From: Nocardiopsis prasina DSM 43845
GTDB taxonomy: Bacteria; Actinomycetota; Actinomycetes; Streptosporangiales; Streptosporangiaceae
Reading direction: 5' to 3'
Assembly: GCF_000341265.1 (NCBI RefSeq)
Contig: NZ_ANAE01000096.1
Coordinates: forward strand, 1-64,000
Length of the DNA: 64,000 nt
Shown: positions 1 through 8,639 of the stretch, in pieces
How positions within the stretch are numbered: the stretch's first letter is position 1
How the letters are laid out: each line of letters starts with the position of its first letter
Notes under the pieces: model-generated
Told to the model about the DNA's origin: nothing
Seen by the model: the letters and a program-made list of their open reading frames with translations, nothing else
Database searches by the model: none
Position numbers and translations under genes: made by a program

Positions 1-1
1 A

Positions 2-94
2 CAGGACACCGGCCGGGAAGCTCCGTCGGGCACCCGGAGCAGCAGTGCTGCGGGCGCCCCCAGCACCCCCAGCACCCCCAGCACCCCCAGCTGA
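2..94 (+). CDS. Possible C-terminal end of a protein with a Pro/Ser/Thr tail (partial)
   Basis: An open frame enters from the left edge and stops with TGA at 92-94. Its last residues are a repeated Pro-Ser-Thr unit, as in extracellular or linker tails. It would converge on the AraC gene that ends at 131. Only about 30 residues are visible and no domain can be named. In GC-rich DNA a short open frame can be chance, so this is tentative. Confidence 0.25.
   Translation, partial: QDTGREAPSGTRSSSAAGAPSTPSTPSTPS
57..92 (+). repeat. Tandem 9-mer CCCCCAGCA, about four copies
   Basis: Four head-to-tail copies of CCCCCAGCA, the last ending in T. In the frame that stops at 92-94 they encode a Pro-Ser-Thr repeat. 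They may be a coding microsatellite at the end of an upstream gene. Confidence 0.6.
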
Positions 95-130
95 TGCCGC
101 GCCGCTCGATGAGGTCCCGTGCCCGGCGAC

Positions 131-904
131 TTACAGGGTGGCGGCGGAGCGGTAGTCCCGGGGACTGGTCCCCAGCAGACGCGCGAACACCGCAGAGAAC
201 GCCGCCGGGCTGTCGTATCCGAGGTCCGAGGCGACCCGCGCGACCGCCTCTCCCCGAGCCAGCTCGGGCAGGGAACGCAGCACACAGGCCCGCTGCCGCC
301 ATCGCGCGAACCCCATCCCGGTCTCCGCCCGGAACAGCCGGTTCACCGTGCGCTCACTCACGTGCAGTCGTCCCGCCCACCGGGCCAGCGGATCGTGGAC
401 GCGGGGAGCCTCCAGGAACTCCTCGCACAGGGCGCGCAGTCCCTCGTGGCGCGGCAGGGGCAGGTCCAACGGCAGCGGCGCCAGCCCCCGGAGCTCGTGG
501 AGGAGGAGTTCGACCAGGGCGGCGTCCCGGCCATGGCGTTCGTGGCGGGGCTCGATGTCCACCGCCGCCAACAACAGCTCGCGCAGCAGCGCGGACACCT
601 CCACCACCTGACACCGGGCGGGGAACCACGGCACCGCCGACGGTTCCACGTACAGGCTGCGGGTGCTGACCCCTTCCATCGTCACTTCGTGGTCGGTTCC
701 GGCGGGCACGAGCACCGCCCGCTGCGGCGGCACGGTCCACGCGCCGTCGTCGGTCACCACCCGCATCACCCCGGTGGCGCCGTACAGGAACTGGGCACGC
801 CGGTGCCGGTGCCGGGCCAGCAGGAATCCGGGCGGGTAGTCGGTACCGATGGCCAGCACCGGCCGGTCGATGTGGTCGACTTCGGACACGGGGACGTTGC
901 GCAC
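131..904 (-). CDS. AraC-family transcriptional regulator with cupin sensor domain
   Basis: A 257-residue protein. The N-terminal 100 residues look like an AraC-type cupin sensor (PGFLLARHRHRRAQFLYG, then PAGTDHEV). The C-terminal 100 residues hold the paired helix-turn-helix, with the second recognition region ending GTSPRDYR. The start is a GTG at 904. It is divergent from the TauE/SafE exporter at 983 with 78 bases between, which suggests that it controls that exporter. An imperfect CGTGT-N5-ACACG inverted repeat at 918-932 in the gap is a possible binding site. The ligand cannot be inferred. Family confidence is high; the target is an inference from divergent placement. Confidence 0.88.
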   Translation of the reverse strand: MRNVPVSEVDHIDRPVLAIGTDYPPGFLLARHRHRRAQFLYGATGVMRVVTDDGAWTVPPQRAVLVPAGTDHEVTMEGVSTRSLYVEPSAVPWFPARCQVVEVSALLRELLLAAVDIEPRHERHGRDAALVELLLHELRGLAPLPLDLPLPRHEGLRALCEEFLEAPRVHDPLARWAGRLHVSERTVNRLFRAETGMGFARWRQRACVLRSLPELARGEAVARVASDLGYDSPAAFSAVFARLLGTSPRDYRSAATL

Positions 905-982
905 GGACCGACGCTACCGTGTCTGTTACACGATCATTCATGTCCTTTCATCGAATGCACGCCAGCCCCACATCTCCCTACC

Positions 983-1798
983 GTGGTGCGGGTGCTCTCC
1001 TCGATCCTCGTTCTCCTGGCCCTGGGCTGTCTGACCGGCGTCACCACGGTCGTGTTCGGCTTCGGCGGCGGCTTCGTGACCGTTCCGGTCGTGTACGCCG
1101 TCACCCTGGCCCGCGCCGAACCGGGCGTCGACGCCATGGCGGTCGCCGTGGCCACCTCCACGGCGGTCATGGTGGTCAACTCCCTGAGCGCCACCTGGGC
1201 CCAGTACCGTGCCGGACGCCTGCGCCGCGAACACCTGTGGCCCCTGGCCGTCCCCATCGGAATCGGCTCGGCCATCGGGGCGCTGGCCGCCACGATGGCG
1301 GGCGGCGCGGTCCAACACGCCCTGTTCGTGGTCTACCTGGCCGTGACCATCGCCGACAGCGTGCTGCGCAGGGGGTTTCTCTCACCGTCACCGGGCACCA
1401 CGCCACGGGTCCCACGCCCGGGAGTCACCCGGTCGGTGGGGCTGGGTATCGGCGCCGTCACCGGCTTCCTGGGGGTGGGCGGCAGCGTCATGACCGTTCC
1501 CCTGCTGCGCCGACGCGGGCTGCCCATGGGTGAGGCCACCGCGATGGCCAACCCGCTCACGGTGCCGGTCGCGCTCGCCGGGACGCTGGTCTACGCGCTG
1601 TGGGGAACCGGCGGCGCCGGAGCCGACCAGGGGCACCTGGGTTCGGTGGACCTGGTGGCCGGGGCCCTGTTGCTGGCCGGGTCGCTGCCCACCATCGCGC
1701 TGGTCCGCCGCCTCGTCGGCCGGATCCCCGACCGCGCACACGCGGTGTCCTACGTGATCCTGCTCGCCGTGGTGCTGGTCGTGTTCCTGGTGCTGTAG
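983..1798 (+). CDS. TauE/SafE (TSUP) family membrane exporter
   Basis: About 271 residues, nearly all hydrophobic, in roughly eight membrane helices. Two similar halves each carry a glycine-rich motif typical of the family (TTVVFGFGGGFVTVPVV near the start, GFLGVGGSVMTVPLL in the second half). The family exports sulfite, sulfoacetate or other organic anions. The frame is open far upstream, but that part does not look like protein. I chose the GTG at 983, with GTGs at 986 and 992 as alternatives, because the first membrane helix begins directly after it. Divergent from the AraC regulator. The substrate is unknown. Confidence 0.85.
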   Translation: MVRVLSSILVLLALGCLTGVTTVVFGFGGGFVTVPVVYAVTLARAEPGVDAMAVAVATSTAVMVVNSLSATWAQYRAGRLRREHLWPLAVPIGIGSAIGALAATMAGGAVQHALFVVYLAVTIADSVLRRGFLSPSPGTTPRVPRPGVTRSVGLGIGAVTGFLGVGGSVMTVPLLRRRGLPMGEATAMANPLTVPVALAGTLVYALWGTGGAGADQGHLGSVDLVAGALLLAGSLPTIALVRRLVGRIPDRAHAVSYVILLAVVLVVFLVL

Positions 1799-2121
1799 AG
1801 GAGCACCGCGTTCGCGATACCTGTGGCAGGAGTCAGCGCCGTGGGCAGGTGCGACAGGTTCACCCCCGAACACCATGCCCGTCGCGGACTGGCTGGCCCC
1901 GCACCGCGTGGACGCTGCCCGCTGGGGCGGGAGCGTCGGCTCTGCGGGGATTCGGGGAGCGCTCTCCCGCTCAAGAGCGGGAAGGCCCCACCCGCACTTG
2001 CTACGACGGCGCCCCATGCAACGGGGTCGCGAGTACATACGTGCGCCACCCCTGGAAAGCGGGGGCGCTCCCCCGCCCGAGTACATGAAGGCGCTCCCGG
2101 GGCGTGGCGCGCGGCCGCGCC
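1799..2121. other. Intergenic stretch with hairpins, no gene
   Basis: No convincing coding region. It holds two inverted repeats: CCCGCTC-AA-GAGCGGG at 1966-1981 and GCGGGGG-CGCT-CCCCCGC at 2059-2076. Either could form a hairpin behind the exporter gene or behind the decayed gene to the right. Neither has a T-run. The octamer GAGTACAT occurs at the start of the second hairpin region and again just after it. Confidence 0.4.
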
Positions 2122-2461
2122 GAGACCGCCGCGCAGGTGGGCGGCGGCGAAGCGCGGCACGTCCCCGGCGCTGGCCAGGACGGTGCCGGCCGGGCCCATG
2201 GATCGGGGTATCCCCCACACAAGAGCGATCTCCGGGTCGGGTAGTCCCCGCACGTGGCCGACCGCCGCACCGTGCAGCCATGGCCTCCTCCGGCAGGGTG
2301 CAGGCACGGGTCATCCCAAGGGGGCGAAGGGTGCCGCCCTCCGCGCCGGGGCCGACCCGCAGGGGTCGAGCTGGGCCCCCGACCGCGTGGCGTTCACAGA
2401 GGGCGGCCAGCCGCACGCGCCAGTGGTCGGTATCGATCGGTGCGCGCGGCTGACTGGCCAC
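2122..2461 (-). pseudogene. Remnant of a beta-lactamase-like serine hydrolase (frameshifted)
   Basis: Two reading frames on the minus strand together spell a fragment typical of class C beta-lactamase-like serine hydrolases. One frame gives LRPLGMTRACTLPEEAM (about 2335-2285). The next piece continues in another frame with HGAAVGHVRG, WGIPRSMGPAGTVLASAGDVPRFAAAHL. A frameshift therefore lies near 2280-2300. The N-terminal catalytic part with the SxxK serine is absent, and the end is lost. It is a decayed gene and should not be counted as functional. The family call rests on my recognition of the motif block and not on a database search. Confidence 0.6.
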
Positions 2462-2510
2462 GGGCCCCTCGGGGGTGAGGCTGGGTCGGATGACGGGGCG
2501 GCCGGGGCGG

Positions 2511-3314
2511 TCAGGCCTTGCGGGCCACGCCGCCGTACTCGGCCACCGGGCGCAGCGTGCCCACCTCGGTCGGCCCCGGCCGCCACAGCGAGCAGGACAC
2601 CACGCCCGGCTCCAGCAGCTCCAGGCCGTCGAAGAGCCCCGTGATCTCCGCCGCCGTACGGATGGTGATCTTGGGGGTGCCCTTCTCGTTCCACGCGGCG
2701 GCCACCTGGTGGGCGCGCTCGTGGTCGATGTCGTCGGTGGGATGGGAGACCACCAGGTAGCTGCCCGGGGCGAGCGCGTCCAGCAGCCGGTCCATGATCG
2801 AGCGCACCTCGGCGTCGTCGGCCACGAAGTTCACGACGCCCAGCAGCATCAGGGCCACCGGCTGGTCGAGGTCCAGGGTCTTGGCGGCCGTGGCCAGGAT
2901 GGCGTCCGGGTCGCGCAGGTCGGCGTCAACGTAGTCGGTCACACCCTGGTCGGTGCCGGTGAGCAACGCACGGGCGTGGGTGAGCACCAGCGGGTCGTTG
3001 TCCACGTAGACCACACGGGCGTCGGGCGCGATCGACTGCGCGACCTCGTGGGTGTTGTTGTGGGTGGGCAGTCCGGTGCCGACGTCCAGGAACTGCCGGA
3101 TTCCTTCCTCCTGCGCCAGGTAGGTGACGGTGCGGACGAGGAAGGCGCGGTCGGCGATCGCGTTGTCGACGATCTCCGGAAAGAAGGAACGGATCTGTTC
3201 GCCCATCTCCCGGTCGACGGGGTAGTTGTCCTTGCCGCCCAGCCAGTAGTTCCAGATCCTGGCGTTGTGCGGGACGGTGGTGTCGATCCTGGATTCGGTG
3301 TTCTCGGGGGGCAC
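2511..3314 (-). CDS. SAM-dependent methyltransferase (Methyltransf_19 / DUF574 type)
   Basis: About 267 residues, the usual size of this actinobacterial family. Family hallmarks are the N-terminal block with RIWNYWLGGKDNYPVDRE, the SAM-binding FLDVGTGLPTHNNTHEVAQ, the acidic VYVDNDPLVL and a C-terminal GGVARK. I chose the GTG at 3314, preceded by a GAGAGCAGGA stretch; the longer frame upstream is not protein-like. Members are very numerous in Streptomyces and Nocardiopsis, but the methyl acceptor is generally unknown. It stands alone, divergent from the nucleotidyltransferase at 3565. Confidence 0.88.
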   Translation of the reverse strand: MPPENTESRIDTTVPHNARIWNYWLGGKDNYPVDREMGEQIRSFFPEIVDNAIADRAFLVRTVTYLAQEEGIRQFLDVGTGLPTHNNTHEVAQSIAPDARVVYVDNDPLVLTHARALLTGTDQGVTDYVDADLRDPDAILATAAKTLDLDQPVALMLLGVVNFVADDAEVRSIMDRLLDALAPGSYLVVSHPTDDIDHERAHQVAAAWNEKGTPKITIRTAAEITGLFDGLELLEPGVVSCSLWRPGPTEVGTLRPVAEYGGVARKA

Positions 3315-3564
3315 GGGTCCTGCTCTCCACTGCCGGGCCCGGCGGTTGCCGGGCGGGGTACGGGACCAGCTAAACGGACGCGGGGCATGCCCGGCAAGAA
3401 CCATAGGCCCTGGTTTGTAAGGAAATAAGAGTTTTGTTGTCACCGGTCGCCTCACGCGCCCTCTGAGGCGGTCTCGTACGAGTGACGGCCCCCGAAATCC
3501 GTTCGTGGTGCCCGCCGCGGCCCCGATAGGTTGCGACCACGATCCACCGAACCGGGAGGCTCAG

Positions 3565-4338
3565 GTGAAGCACTCCAGTGAGGAGTTCGCCCGTATCGCC
3601 GCGCAGGGCACCGTCCTGCGCTGTCAGGTCGGCTCCGTCGTCCACGGACTCAACCTCGACGGCCAGAACGACCGCGACGAGATGGGCATCTGCGTCGAGC
3701 CGCCCGAGTACGTGATCGGCCTGCGCGCCTTCGAGCAGTACATCCTCCGCGACCAGGGCGAACACGTCCGGTCCGGCCCCGGCGACCTCGACCTGACCGT
3801 CTACTCACTGCGCAAGTGGACCCGCCTGGCCCTGGAGGGCAACCCCACCGTCCTGCTGCCGCTCTTCGTCCCCGAGGACGAGATCACCACCCTCACGCCC
3901 GTCGGCGTCGACCTACGGGTCAACGCCCACCGTTTCCTGTCCCGCCGTGCGGGAGAGCGTTTCCTCGGCTACCTGCGTGCCCAGCGGGACCGTATGGCGG
4001 GCACCAGGGGCGGCAGGCACACCAACCGCCCCGAGCTGGTGGAACGGCACGGTTTCGACACGAAGTACGCCTACCACATGGTCCGGCTGGGCCTCCAGGG
4101 CGTCGAGTTGATGGAGACCGGCGACATCACCCTGCCCATGCCCGAACCCGACCGGGGCTGGCTGCTGGCCCTACGCCGGGGAGAGCGCTCCCGCGACGAG
4201 GCCCTGGAGCGGGCGGGGGAACTGGAGCGCCGTCTGGAGGAGCTGTGCCGGACCTCCCACCTGCCCGAAGGACCTGACTCCGAATGGGCCGACCGCTGGC
4301 TGGTCGGGACCTACCAGCGGTTCTGGAACGAGAGCTGA
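3565..4338 (+). CDS. Predicted nucleotidyltransferase, DNA polymerase beta superfamily
   Basis: About 257 residues. The fold signature is GSVVHGLNLDGQNDRDEMGICVEP near residues 20-45: a Gly-Ser loop, then the acidic pair DRDEMG expected for metal binding in the YcgL/PF10127-like nucleotidyltransferase family. A conserved middle block (LSRRAGERFLGYLRAQRDRM, HGFDTKYAYHMVRLGLQG) matches the same family. The start is the GTG at 3565, six bases after GGGAGG. The substrate is unknown; members are thought to transfer nucleotides to RNA or small molecules. Monocistronic as far as seen. Confidence 0.78.
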   Translation: MKHSSEEFARIAAQGTVLRCQVGSVVHGLNLDGQNDRDEMGICVEPPEYVIGLRAFEQYILRDQGEHVRSGPGDLDLTVYSLRKWTRLALEGNPTVLLPLFVPEDEITTLTPVGVDLRVNAHRFLSRRAGERFLGYLRAQRDRMAGTRGGRHTNRPELVERHGFDTKYAYHMVRLGLQGVELMETGDITLPMPEPDRGWLLALRRGERSRDEALERAGELERRLEELCRTSHLPEGPDSEWADRWLVGTYQRFWNES

Positions 4339-4506
4339 ACCACGCTGGTCAGAGCGGGCACCCGACGCGGCGACCTCGCGACGGCGAGATAGGGTTGTGG
4401 ACCGAAGAGGTAACATGCCGCGCCCGAAATCACGGGTGTCCCGGTGTGCCGGGCGCCGGGGGAACGGCCCACGGTGCCCGGGGGACGACACAGTGAAGGA
4501 AACACC

Positions 4507-4599
4507 ATGGTCGGAACCGTCGCGTTCGTGCTCATGATCGTCAGCCTGTCCATGATGATCATCTCCGGTCTCATCGCGGCCGTCGTCAAGACCCGCTAG
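4507..4599 (+). CDS. Small single-span membrane peptide, 30 residues
   Basis: A short frame with a good ribosome site (GAAGGAAA, about six bases before ATG). It encodes MVGTVAFVLMIVSL followed by more hydrophobic residues and ends VVKTR: one membrane helix with a short basic tail, so the C-terminus should face the cytoplasm. It lies alone between the nucleotidyltransferase and the PI-PLC gene. In size it resembles small subunits of membrane transporters, but no partner is adjacent and I do not assign a function. Confidence 0.5.
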   Translation: MVGTVAFVLMIVSLSMMIISGLIAAVVKTR

Positions 4600-4759
4600 G
4601 AGCGGACGCCCCAGCACCGGGTCGACGGGCGCACACGTGCGCCCGTCACCCGTCTCCTCCGCCCAGCGCGTGAGGAAGGGGGGATGCCAACGCGACCGCC
4701 GCGTGGCAGGGTGAAAGCGGCCCGATCCCAGGGCCGCCCCCGCTCCCGAAGGACCCCCC

Positions 4760-5734
4760 ATGCTCACCCTCCCCTCCGCCACCACGGCTGTCCCCCGACG
4801 CACCGGACCGGTGCTGGCCGCCCTCCTCCTCACCGGTTCGCTCCTGTCCGTGCTCGCCTCCGCCGCTCCGGCCGCCGCCGAGCAGGGCCCGTCGGTCGCG
4901 CGCACCGCCTGGATGGGGCAGATCCCCGACGACACGAACCTGTCGGCGCTGTCCGTCCCCGGCACCCACGACACCGGCGCCTGGACCGGCTCCGTGTGGT
5001 CGCGCACGCAGGACCTCACCCTCACCGAACAGCTCGACTCCGGGGTGCGTTTCCTCGACGTGCGCACCCGCCACTACCGGGACGCCTTCCCCATCCACCA
5101 CGGTGTCGAATACCTGAACCTGAACTTCACCGACGTGGTCACTGACATCGGCGCCTTCCTCGACGAGAACCCCTCCGAGACCGTGCTCATGCGGATGAAG
5201 AAGGAGCACACCGAGGAGGAGAACACCCGGTCCTACGAGCAGACCCTGGACCACTACGTCGAGGAGAACCCGGACACCCGGGACATCCTGACCGAACGCC
5301 TGTGGGTGCCCGAGCAGGGCGTGGACCGCGTGCCCGACCTCGGCGAGGTCCGGGGCAGCATCGTCATCGTGCAGGACTTCTCCGCCTCCCGCGACTACGG
5401 CGTCCGCTGGAACGGGTCCTCCCTGGACATCCAGGACGACTACCGGGTGCCCACACTCTTCGACATTCCCACCAAGTGGGAGAAGGCCCGCGCCCACTTC
5501 GAGCGCACCGCCTCGGGCGCCGACGACGTCCTGTACGTCAACCACCTCAGCGGCAGCGGAGCCCCCTTCGCGAACCCGCGTGAGGTCGCCCTGGGCGGTT
5601 TGGGCATCCGGGGTGTGAACCCCCGCGCGATCGACCACCTGCGCCCCGTGGAGGCGCCTCGCACGGGTGTGGTGGTCATGGACTTCCCCAGCCAGGAACT
5701 GACCGATCTCGTCATCGCGCACAACCCCGGCTGA
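4760..5734 (+). CDS. Secreted phosphatidylinositol-specific phospholipase C-like protein
   Basis: 324 residues. A signal peptide (charged VPRRTG, a hydrophobic stretch to residue 36, AAA before EQ near residue 41) points to export. The mature part is a PI-PLC X domain: SVPGTHDT carries the first catalytic His (about H70), FLDVRTRHY the Asp/Arg pair, and FPIHHGVEY the second His (H113/H114). Such enzymes cleave phosphatidylinositol or GPI by transfer to the 2-hydroxyl. Bacterial forms are metal-independent and about 300 residues long, as here. The start ATG follows GAAGGA. No operon partners. Confidence 0.85.
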   Translation: MLTLPSATTAVPRRTGPVLAALLLTGSLLSVLASAAPAAAEQGPSVARTAWMGQIPDDTNLSALSVPGTHDTGAWTGSVWSRTQDLTLTEQLDSGVRFLDVRTRHYRDAFPIHHGVEYLNLNFTDVVTDIGAFLDENPSETVLMRMKKEHTEEENTRSYEQTLDHYVEENPDTRDILTERLWVPEQGVDRVPDLGEVRGSIVIVQDFSASRDYGVRWNGSSLDIQDDYRVPTLFDIPTKWEKARAHFERTASGADDVLYVNHLSGSGAPFANPREVALGGLGIRGVNPRAIDHLRPVEAPRTGVVVMDFPSQELTDLVIAHNPG

Positions 5735-6382
5735 GTCGTTCGCGGGGGGCGGTGGGCGTCCTCGACCCCACGGCCCCCGGCCGGGGCCACGTCCGAGGGC
5801 CCGGCGCTCACAGCACGCAGCGCGTCAGCAGAGCAGCAGGGGTGCGCTCGAAGGCCGTCAGCGGTGGAACCGTCCCTGCCGGGTGTCGGCGACCGGCCCG
5901 CCACCGCCCCGGTCGGCTCCGCTCCCCCGGCTCCCCTAGGGAGAGGGGGGCGTCCGCCGTCCATCGACCGGTCGCACGGACCGGACGCAAGCTCCATGGG
6001 GCGCTGCCCCGTGGTCCCGGTAGCTGCGCGGCCGGGACAGCGTGCCCTCCCAGGAGGGTTCGGGTACGAAGGGGCGGCCGGTGCGGATCACCCGTCCACC
6101 GCGTTCCGCACCGGCGCTCACGCGTTGCGCGCGGGTCCAGAGTACGGAATCCGGCTTGTCCCGGGTGGGTGAATCCGGCAAGTTTTCCGCGACGATGTGA
6201 CGCGGAACGGAACCCACCTTTATGTCGTAGATTTCCACTTTGGACCCTTCTCTGCCGAACGGTTCCGCCACGTGAGCACCAGGGCCAAACTGGCGCACCC
6301 AGGGGTGCGGGGCGTCAGGTTCCGCACGGACACCCGCCCCGCGCGTGGCTGTGAGGCTTGCGAACCTGGGCTTCGGGTGGCC
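5735..6382. other. 648-base gap without a supported gene
   Basis: Between the PI-PLC stop and the end of the GntR-type gene. Frames in this stretch have random-looking, Arg/Pro-rich composition. A patch near 6190-6270 is lower in GC than its surroundings but shows no clear promoter. I see no terminator hairpin strong enough to name. Confidence 0.4.
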
Positions 6383-7084
6383 TCAGGTCGAACGCGCGGC
6401 GATGGGGTGGTAAGCACGCTCCAGCCCCTCGAGGGCGTCCGTGACCATGGCACCGAGGCTGTTGCGGATATGGGAGCGCACCAGGTCGGCCGCGGCCGCA
6501 CCGTCGCCGACGATCACGAGCTCCAGGATCCTGTGGTGCTGGTTCAGGTCGATGGTGCGCGGCTCGGCGCCCGCGGGCAGTTCGAGGCCGATCCGCCGGT
6601 ACCGGTCGGCCTTGTCCCACAGGTCGTCCAGCAGCCTGATCATCACGTTGTTGTGGGAAGCGGCGTAGATCGCCCGGTGGAAGGCCCGATGCGCCGCGAT
6701 GGCCTCCTCACCCCAGCTGCGGGTGACCGGCAGCAGCCGGTCGGCCGCCGCCCTCATCGCGGCGATCTCCTCCTCCGTCCTGCGTAGAGCGGCGAGCTCG
6801 GTGGCCGAGGGTTCCAGCGAGAAGCGGACCTCCAGCAGTTCGCGAGCCTCGGAGGCGCTCATAGGCGCCACGCGCACATCGCGGTGGGCGTCCATCACGA
6901 CCCACTCCTCGCTGACCAGTCGCCTGATCGCCTCGCGCAGAGGAGTGATGCTCATCCCCAGCTCCTCGGCCAGTTCGTACTGCGAGAGGCGTGATCCCGG
7001 GGCGAGCTCGCCGGAGGTGATGCGGCGGCGCAGTTCGGTGTAGGCCAATCCGCCCTTGCTGGAGGAGGCCTTCGCGCTGCTCAT
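6383..7084 (-). CDS. FCD-subfamily GntR transcriptional regulator (likely D-tartrate responsive)
   Basis: 233 residues. The N-terminal winged helix (AYTELRRRITSGELAPGSRLSQYELAEELGMSITPLREAIRRL) is of the FadR/GntR class. The C-terminal all-helical FCD domain has the expected metal-ligand His residues (HRAFHRAIYAASHN, HHRILELV). I chose the ATG at 7084 because AGAGG lies six bases upstream; a longer version from 7114 is possible. It is divergent from the tartrate dehydratase gene at 7200. The repeated CTTATAAG element in the 115-base gap is the likely operator for both directions. The effector is inferred from the neighbouring catabolic genes. Confidence 0.88.
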   Translation of the reverse strand: MSSAKASSSKGGLAYTELRRRITSGELAPGSRLSQYELAEELGMSITPLREAIRRLVSEEWVVMDAHRDVRVAPMSASEARELLEVRFSLEPSATELAALRRTEEEIAAMRAAADRLLPVTRSWGEEAIAAHRAFHRAIYAASHNNVMIRLLDDLWDKADRYRRIGLELPAGAEPRTIDLNQHHRILELVIVGDGAAAADLVRSHIRNSLGAMVTDALEGLERAYHPIAARST

Positions 7085-7156
7085 CGTGACCTCTTTCACA
7101 GAATCCTCACCCACGGGCTTGTGACCCCCGTCTCAGTCAGCATAGACTCCGCCGTA

Positions 7157-7175
7157 CTTATAAGGGTCTTATAAG
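7157..7175. promoter_or_regulatory. Operator: two CTTATAAG palindromes for the FCD regulator
   Basis: CTTATAAG-GGT-CTTATAAG. Each octamer is itself a palindrome, so the element reads as a symmetric double site. It lies 25 bases before the ATG at 7200, between that gene's ribosome site and any promoter, and about 75 bases before the regulator start. Binding by the divergent FCD protein is an inference. Confidence 0.65.
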
Positions 7176-7199
7176 ACATCGTTCGACAGGAGGAAGTCT

Positions 7200-8366
7200 A
7201 TGAGAATCGTTTCCGCCCACGTCGGCACCATCCCGATCAGCTCGTCGATGCGCAACGCCTACATCGACTTCAGCAAGATGGACTGCACGATCCTGGCGCT
7301 GGTCAGTGACGTGGTGGTCGATGGAAAGCCCCTGGTGGGCTACGGCTTCAACTCCAACGGCCGGTACAACGCCACAGCCATCCTGAACGAGCGGATGCTG
7401 CCGCGGTTGCGCGACGCCACGCCTGAGGAACTGCTGGACGAGAACGGTGAACTCTCACCCGCCCGGGCGTGGGAGGTCATGATGCGCAACGAGAAGCCCG
7501 GTGGTCACGGAGAGCGCTCCGTCGCCGTCGGTGTGGCGGACATGGCGCTGTACGACCTCGCCGCCAAGGCCGCGGGCGTGCCCCTCTACCGGTGGATTTC
7601 CGACCACTACGGCGACGGCGACCCGGATCAGGACGTCTTCGTCTACGCCGCCGGCGGCTACTACGCCCCCGGCAAGACCCTGCGTGACCTCCAGGACGAG
7701 ATGCGGGGCTTCCTCGACGCCGGATACGACATCGTCAAGATGAAGATCGGCGGCGCCGACCTGACCGAGGACCTCAGGCGCATCGAGGCGGTCATCGACG
7801 TCCTGGACGGTGACGGGTCCCGCCTGATGGTGGACGTCAACGGCAAGTTCGACCTACGGACGGCGCTGGACTACGGCCGGGCCATCGACCAGTACGGCCT
7901 CTTCTGGTACGAGGAGGTCGGCGACCCCCTGGACTACGGTCTGAACGCGACGCTGTCGGAGGACTACCGCCATCCCATCGCGACGGGTGAGAACCTCTTC
8001 TCGTTGCAGGACGCCCGGAACCTGATCCGCTACGGCGGGATGCGACCGGACCGCGACTTCATCCAGGTCGACCCCGCGCTGAGCTACGGACTCACCGAGT
8101 ACCGCCGGGTCCTGGACATGCTCGCCCAGCACGGTTGGTCCTCCCGCCGGTGCGTCCCGCACGGCGGGCACCAGTTCTCGCTGCACATCGCCGCGGCGCT
8201 CAAACTCGGCGGCAACGAGTCCTACCCCGGAGAGTTCCAGCCCACGGGCGGCTTCACTGACGACGCGGTGATCCACCACGGTCGTGTGGCGCCGGGCGAC
8301 CTCCCGGGCATCGGGCTCGAGGGCAAGGCGAAGTTCCACGAGGTCCTCCGCGACCTGCACGCCTGA
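7200..8366 (+). CDS. tarD: D(-)-tartrate dehydratase, enolase superfamily
   Basis: 388 residues, the size of the Bradyrhizobium D-tartrate dehydratase, which it resembles closely along its length as I remember that protein (RNAYIDF, GYGFNSNGRY, MRNEKPGGHGERSVAVG, FVYAAGGYY, FWYEEVGDPLDY, GGNESYP). Catalytic residues of the mandelate-racemase subgroup are present: KMKIGG Lys pair (K180/K182), metal ligands D212 (DVNGKF), E238 or E239 (WYEEVGDP) and E264 (ATGENL), and the base H321 (CVPHGGHQ). The reaction is dehydration of D-tartrate to oxaloacetate. AGGAGG stands seven bases before ATG. It is followed by a dicarboxylate transporter, which fits uptake and breakdown of tartrate. Confidence 0.88.
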   Translation: MRIVSAHVGTIPISSSMRNAYIDFSKMDCTILALVSDVVVDGKPLVGYGFNSNGRYNATAILNERMLPRLRDATPEELLDENGELSPARAWEVMMRNEKPGGHGERSVAVGVADMALYDLAAKAAGVPLYRWISDHYGDGDPDQDVFVYAAGGYYAPGKTLRDLQDEMRGFLDAGYDIVKMKIGGADLTEDLRRIEAVIDVLDGDGSRLMVDVNGKFDLRTALDYGRAIDQYGLFWYEEVGDPLDYGLNATLSEDYRHPIATGENLFSLQDARNLIRYGGMRPDRDFIQVDPALSYGLTEYRRVLDMLAQHGWSSRRCVPHGGHQFSLHIAAALKLGGNESYPGEFQPTGGFTDDAVIHHGRVAPGDLPGIGLEGKAKFHEVLRDLHA

Positions 8367-8639
8367 CCGCCCGACCCCCCGGCCTTCCGGTCCGACCGCG
8401 GACACGGGAGTGCCCGCTCCCGCCACCGTAGGGGGCCACTCCGAGGAGCGAGACGCGTTCGCCACCACGCGAACGGCGCATGCCGCAAGAGGCGCCGGTT
8501 CCACGACCGAAAGAGGGGTCTGCGCCTCCCCCGCGGAGAACCCGCGCTCCCAGTTCCCTCATCACCGATGTTCGCCGAACTCCACCCGAACCGATCTGCG
8601 GCAGGTCGAACCAAGCCGAAGACCAGAGAAGGTACAGCA

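Noticed and set aside
1388-2461. Long minus-strand frame over the exporter and the following gap
   Set aside because: Only a short block resembles a serine hydrolase and it is frameshifted; the rest is antisense to the exporter and has random composition.
5936-6298. Minus-strand frame of 120 codons in the gap after PI-PLC
   Set aside because: No ribosome site, no recognisable domain, composition like the other frames of the gap.
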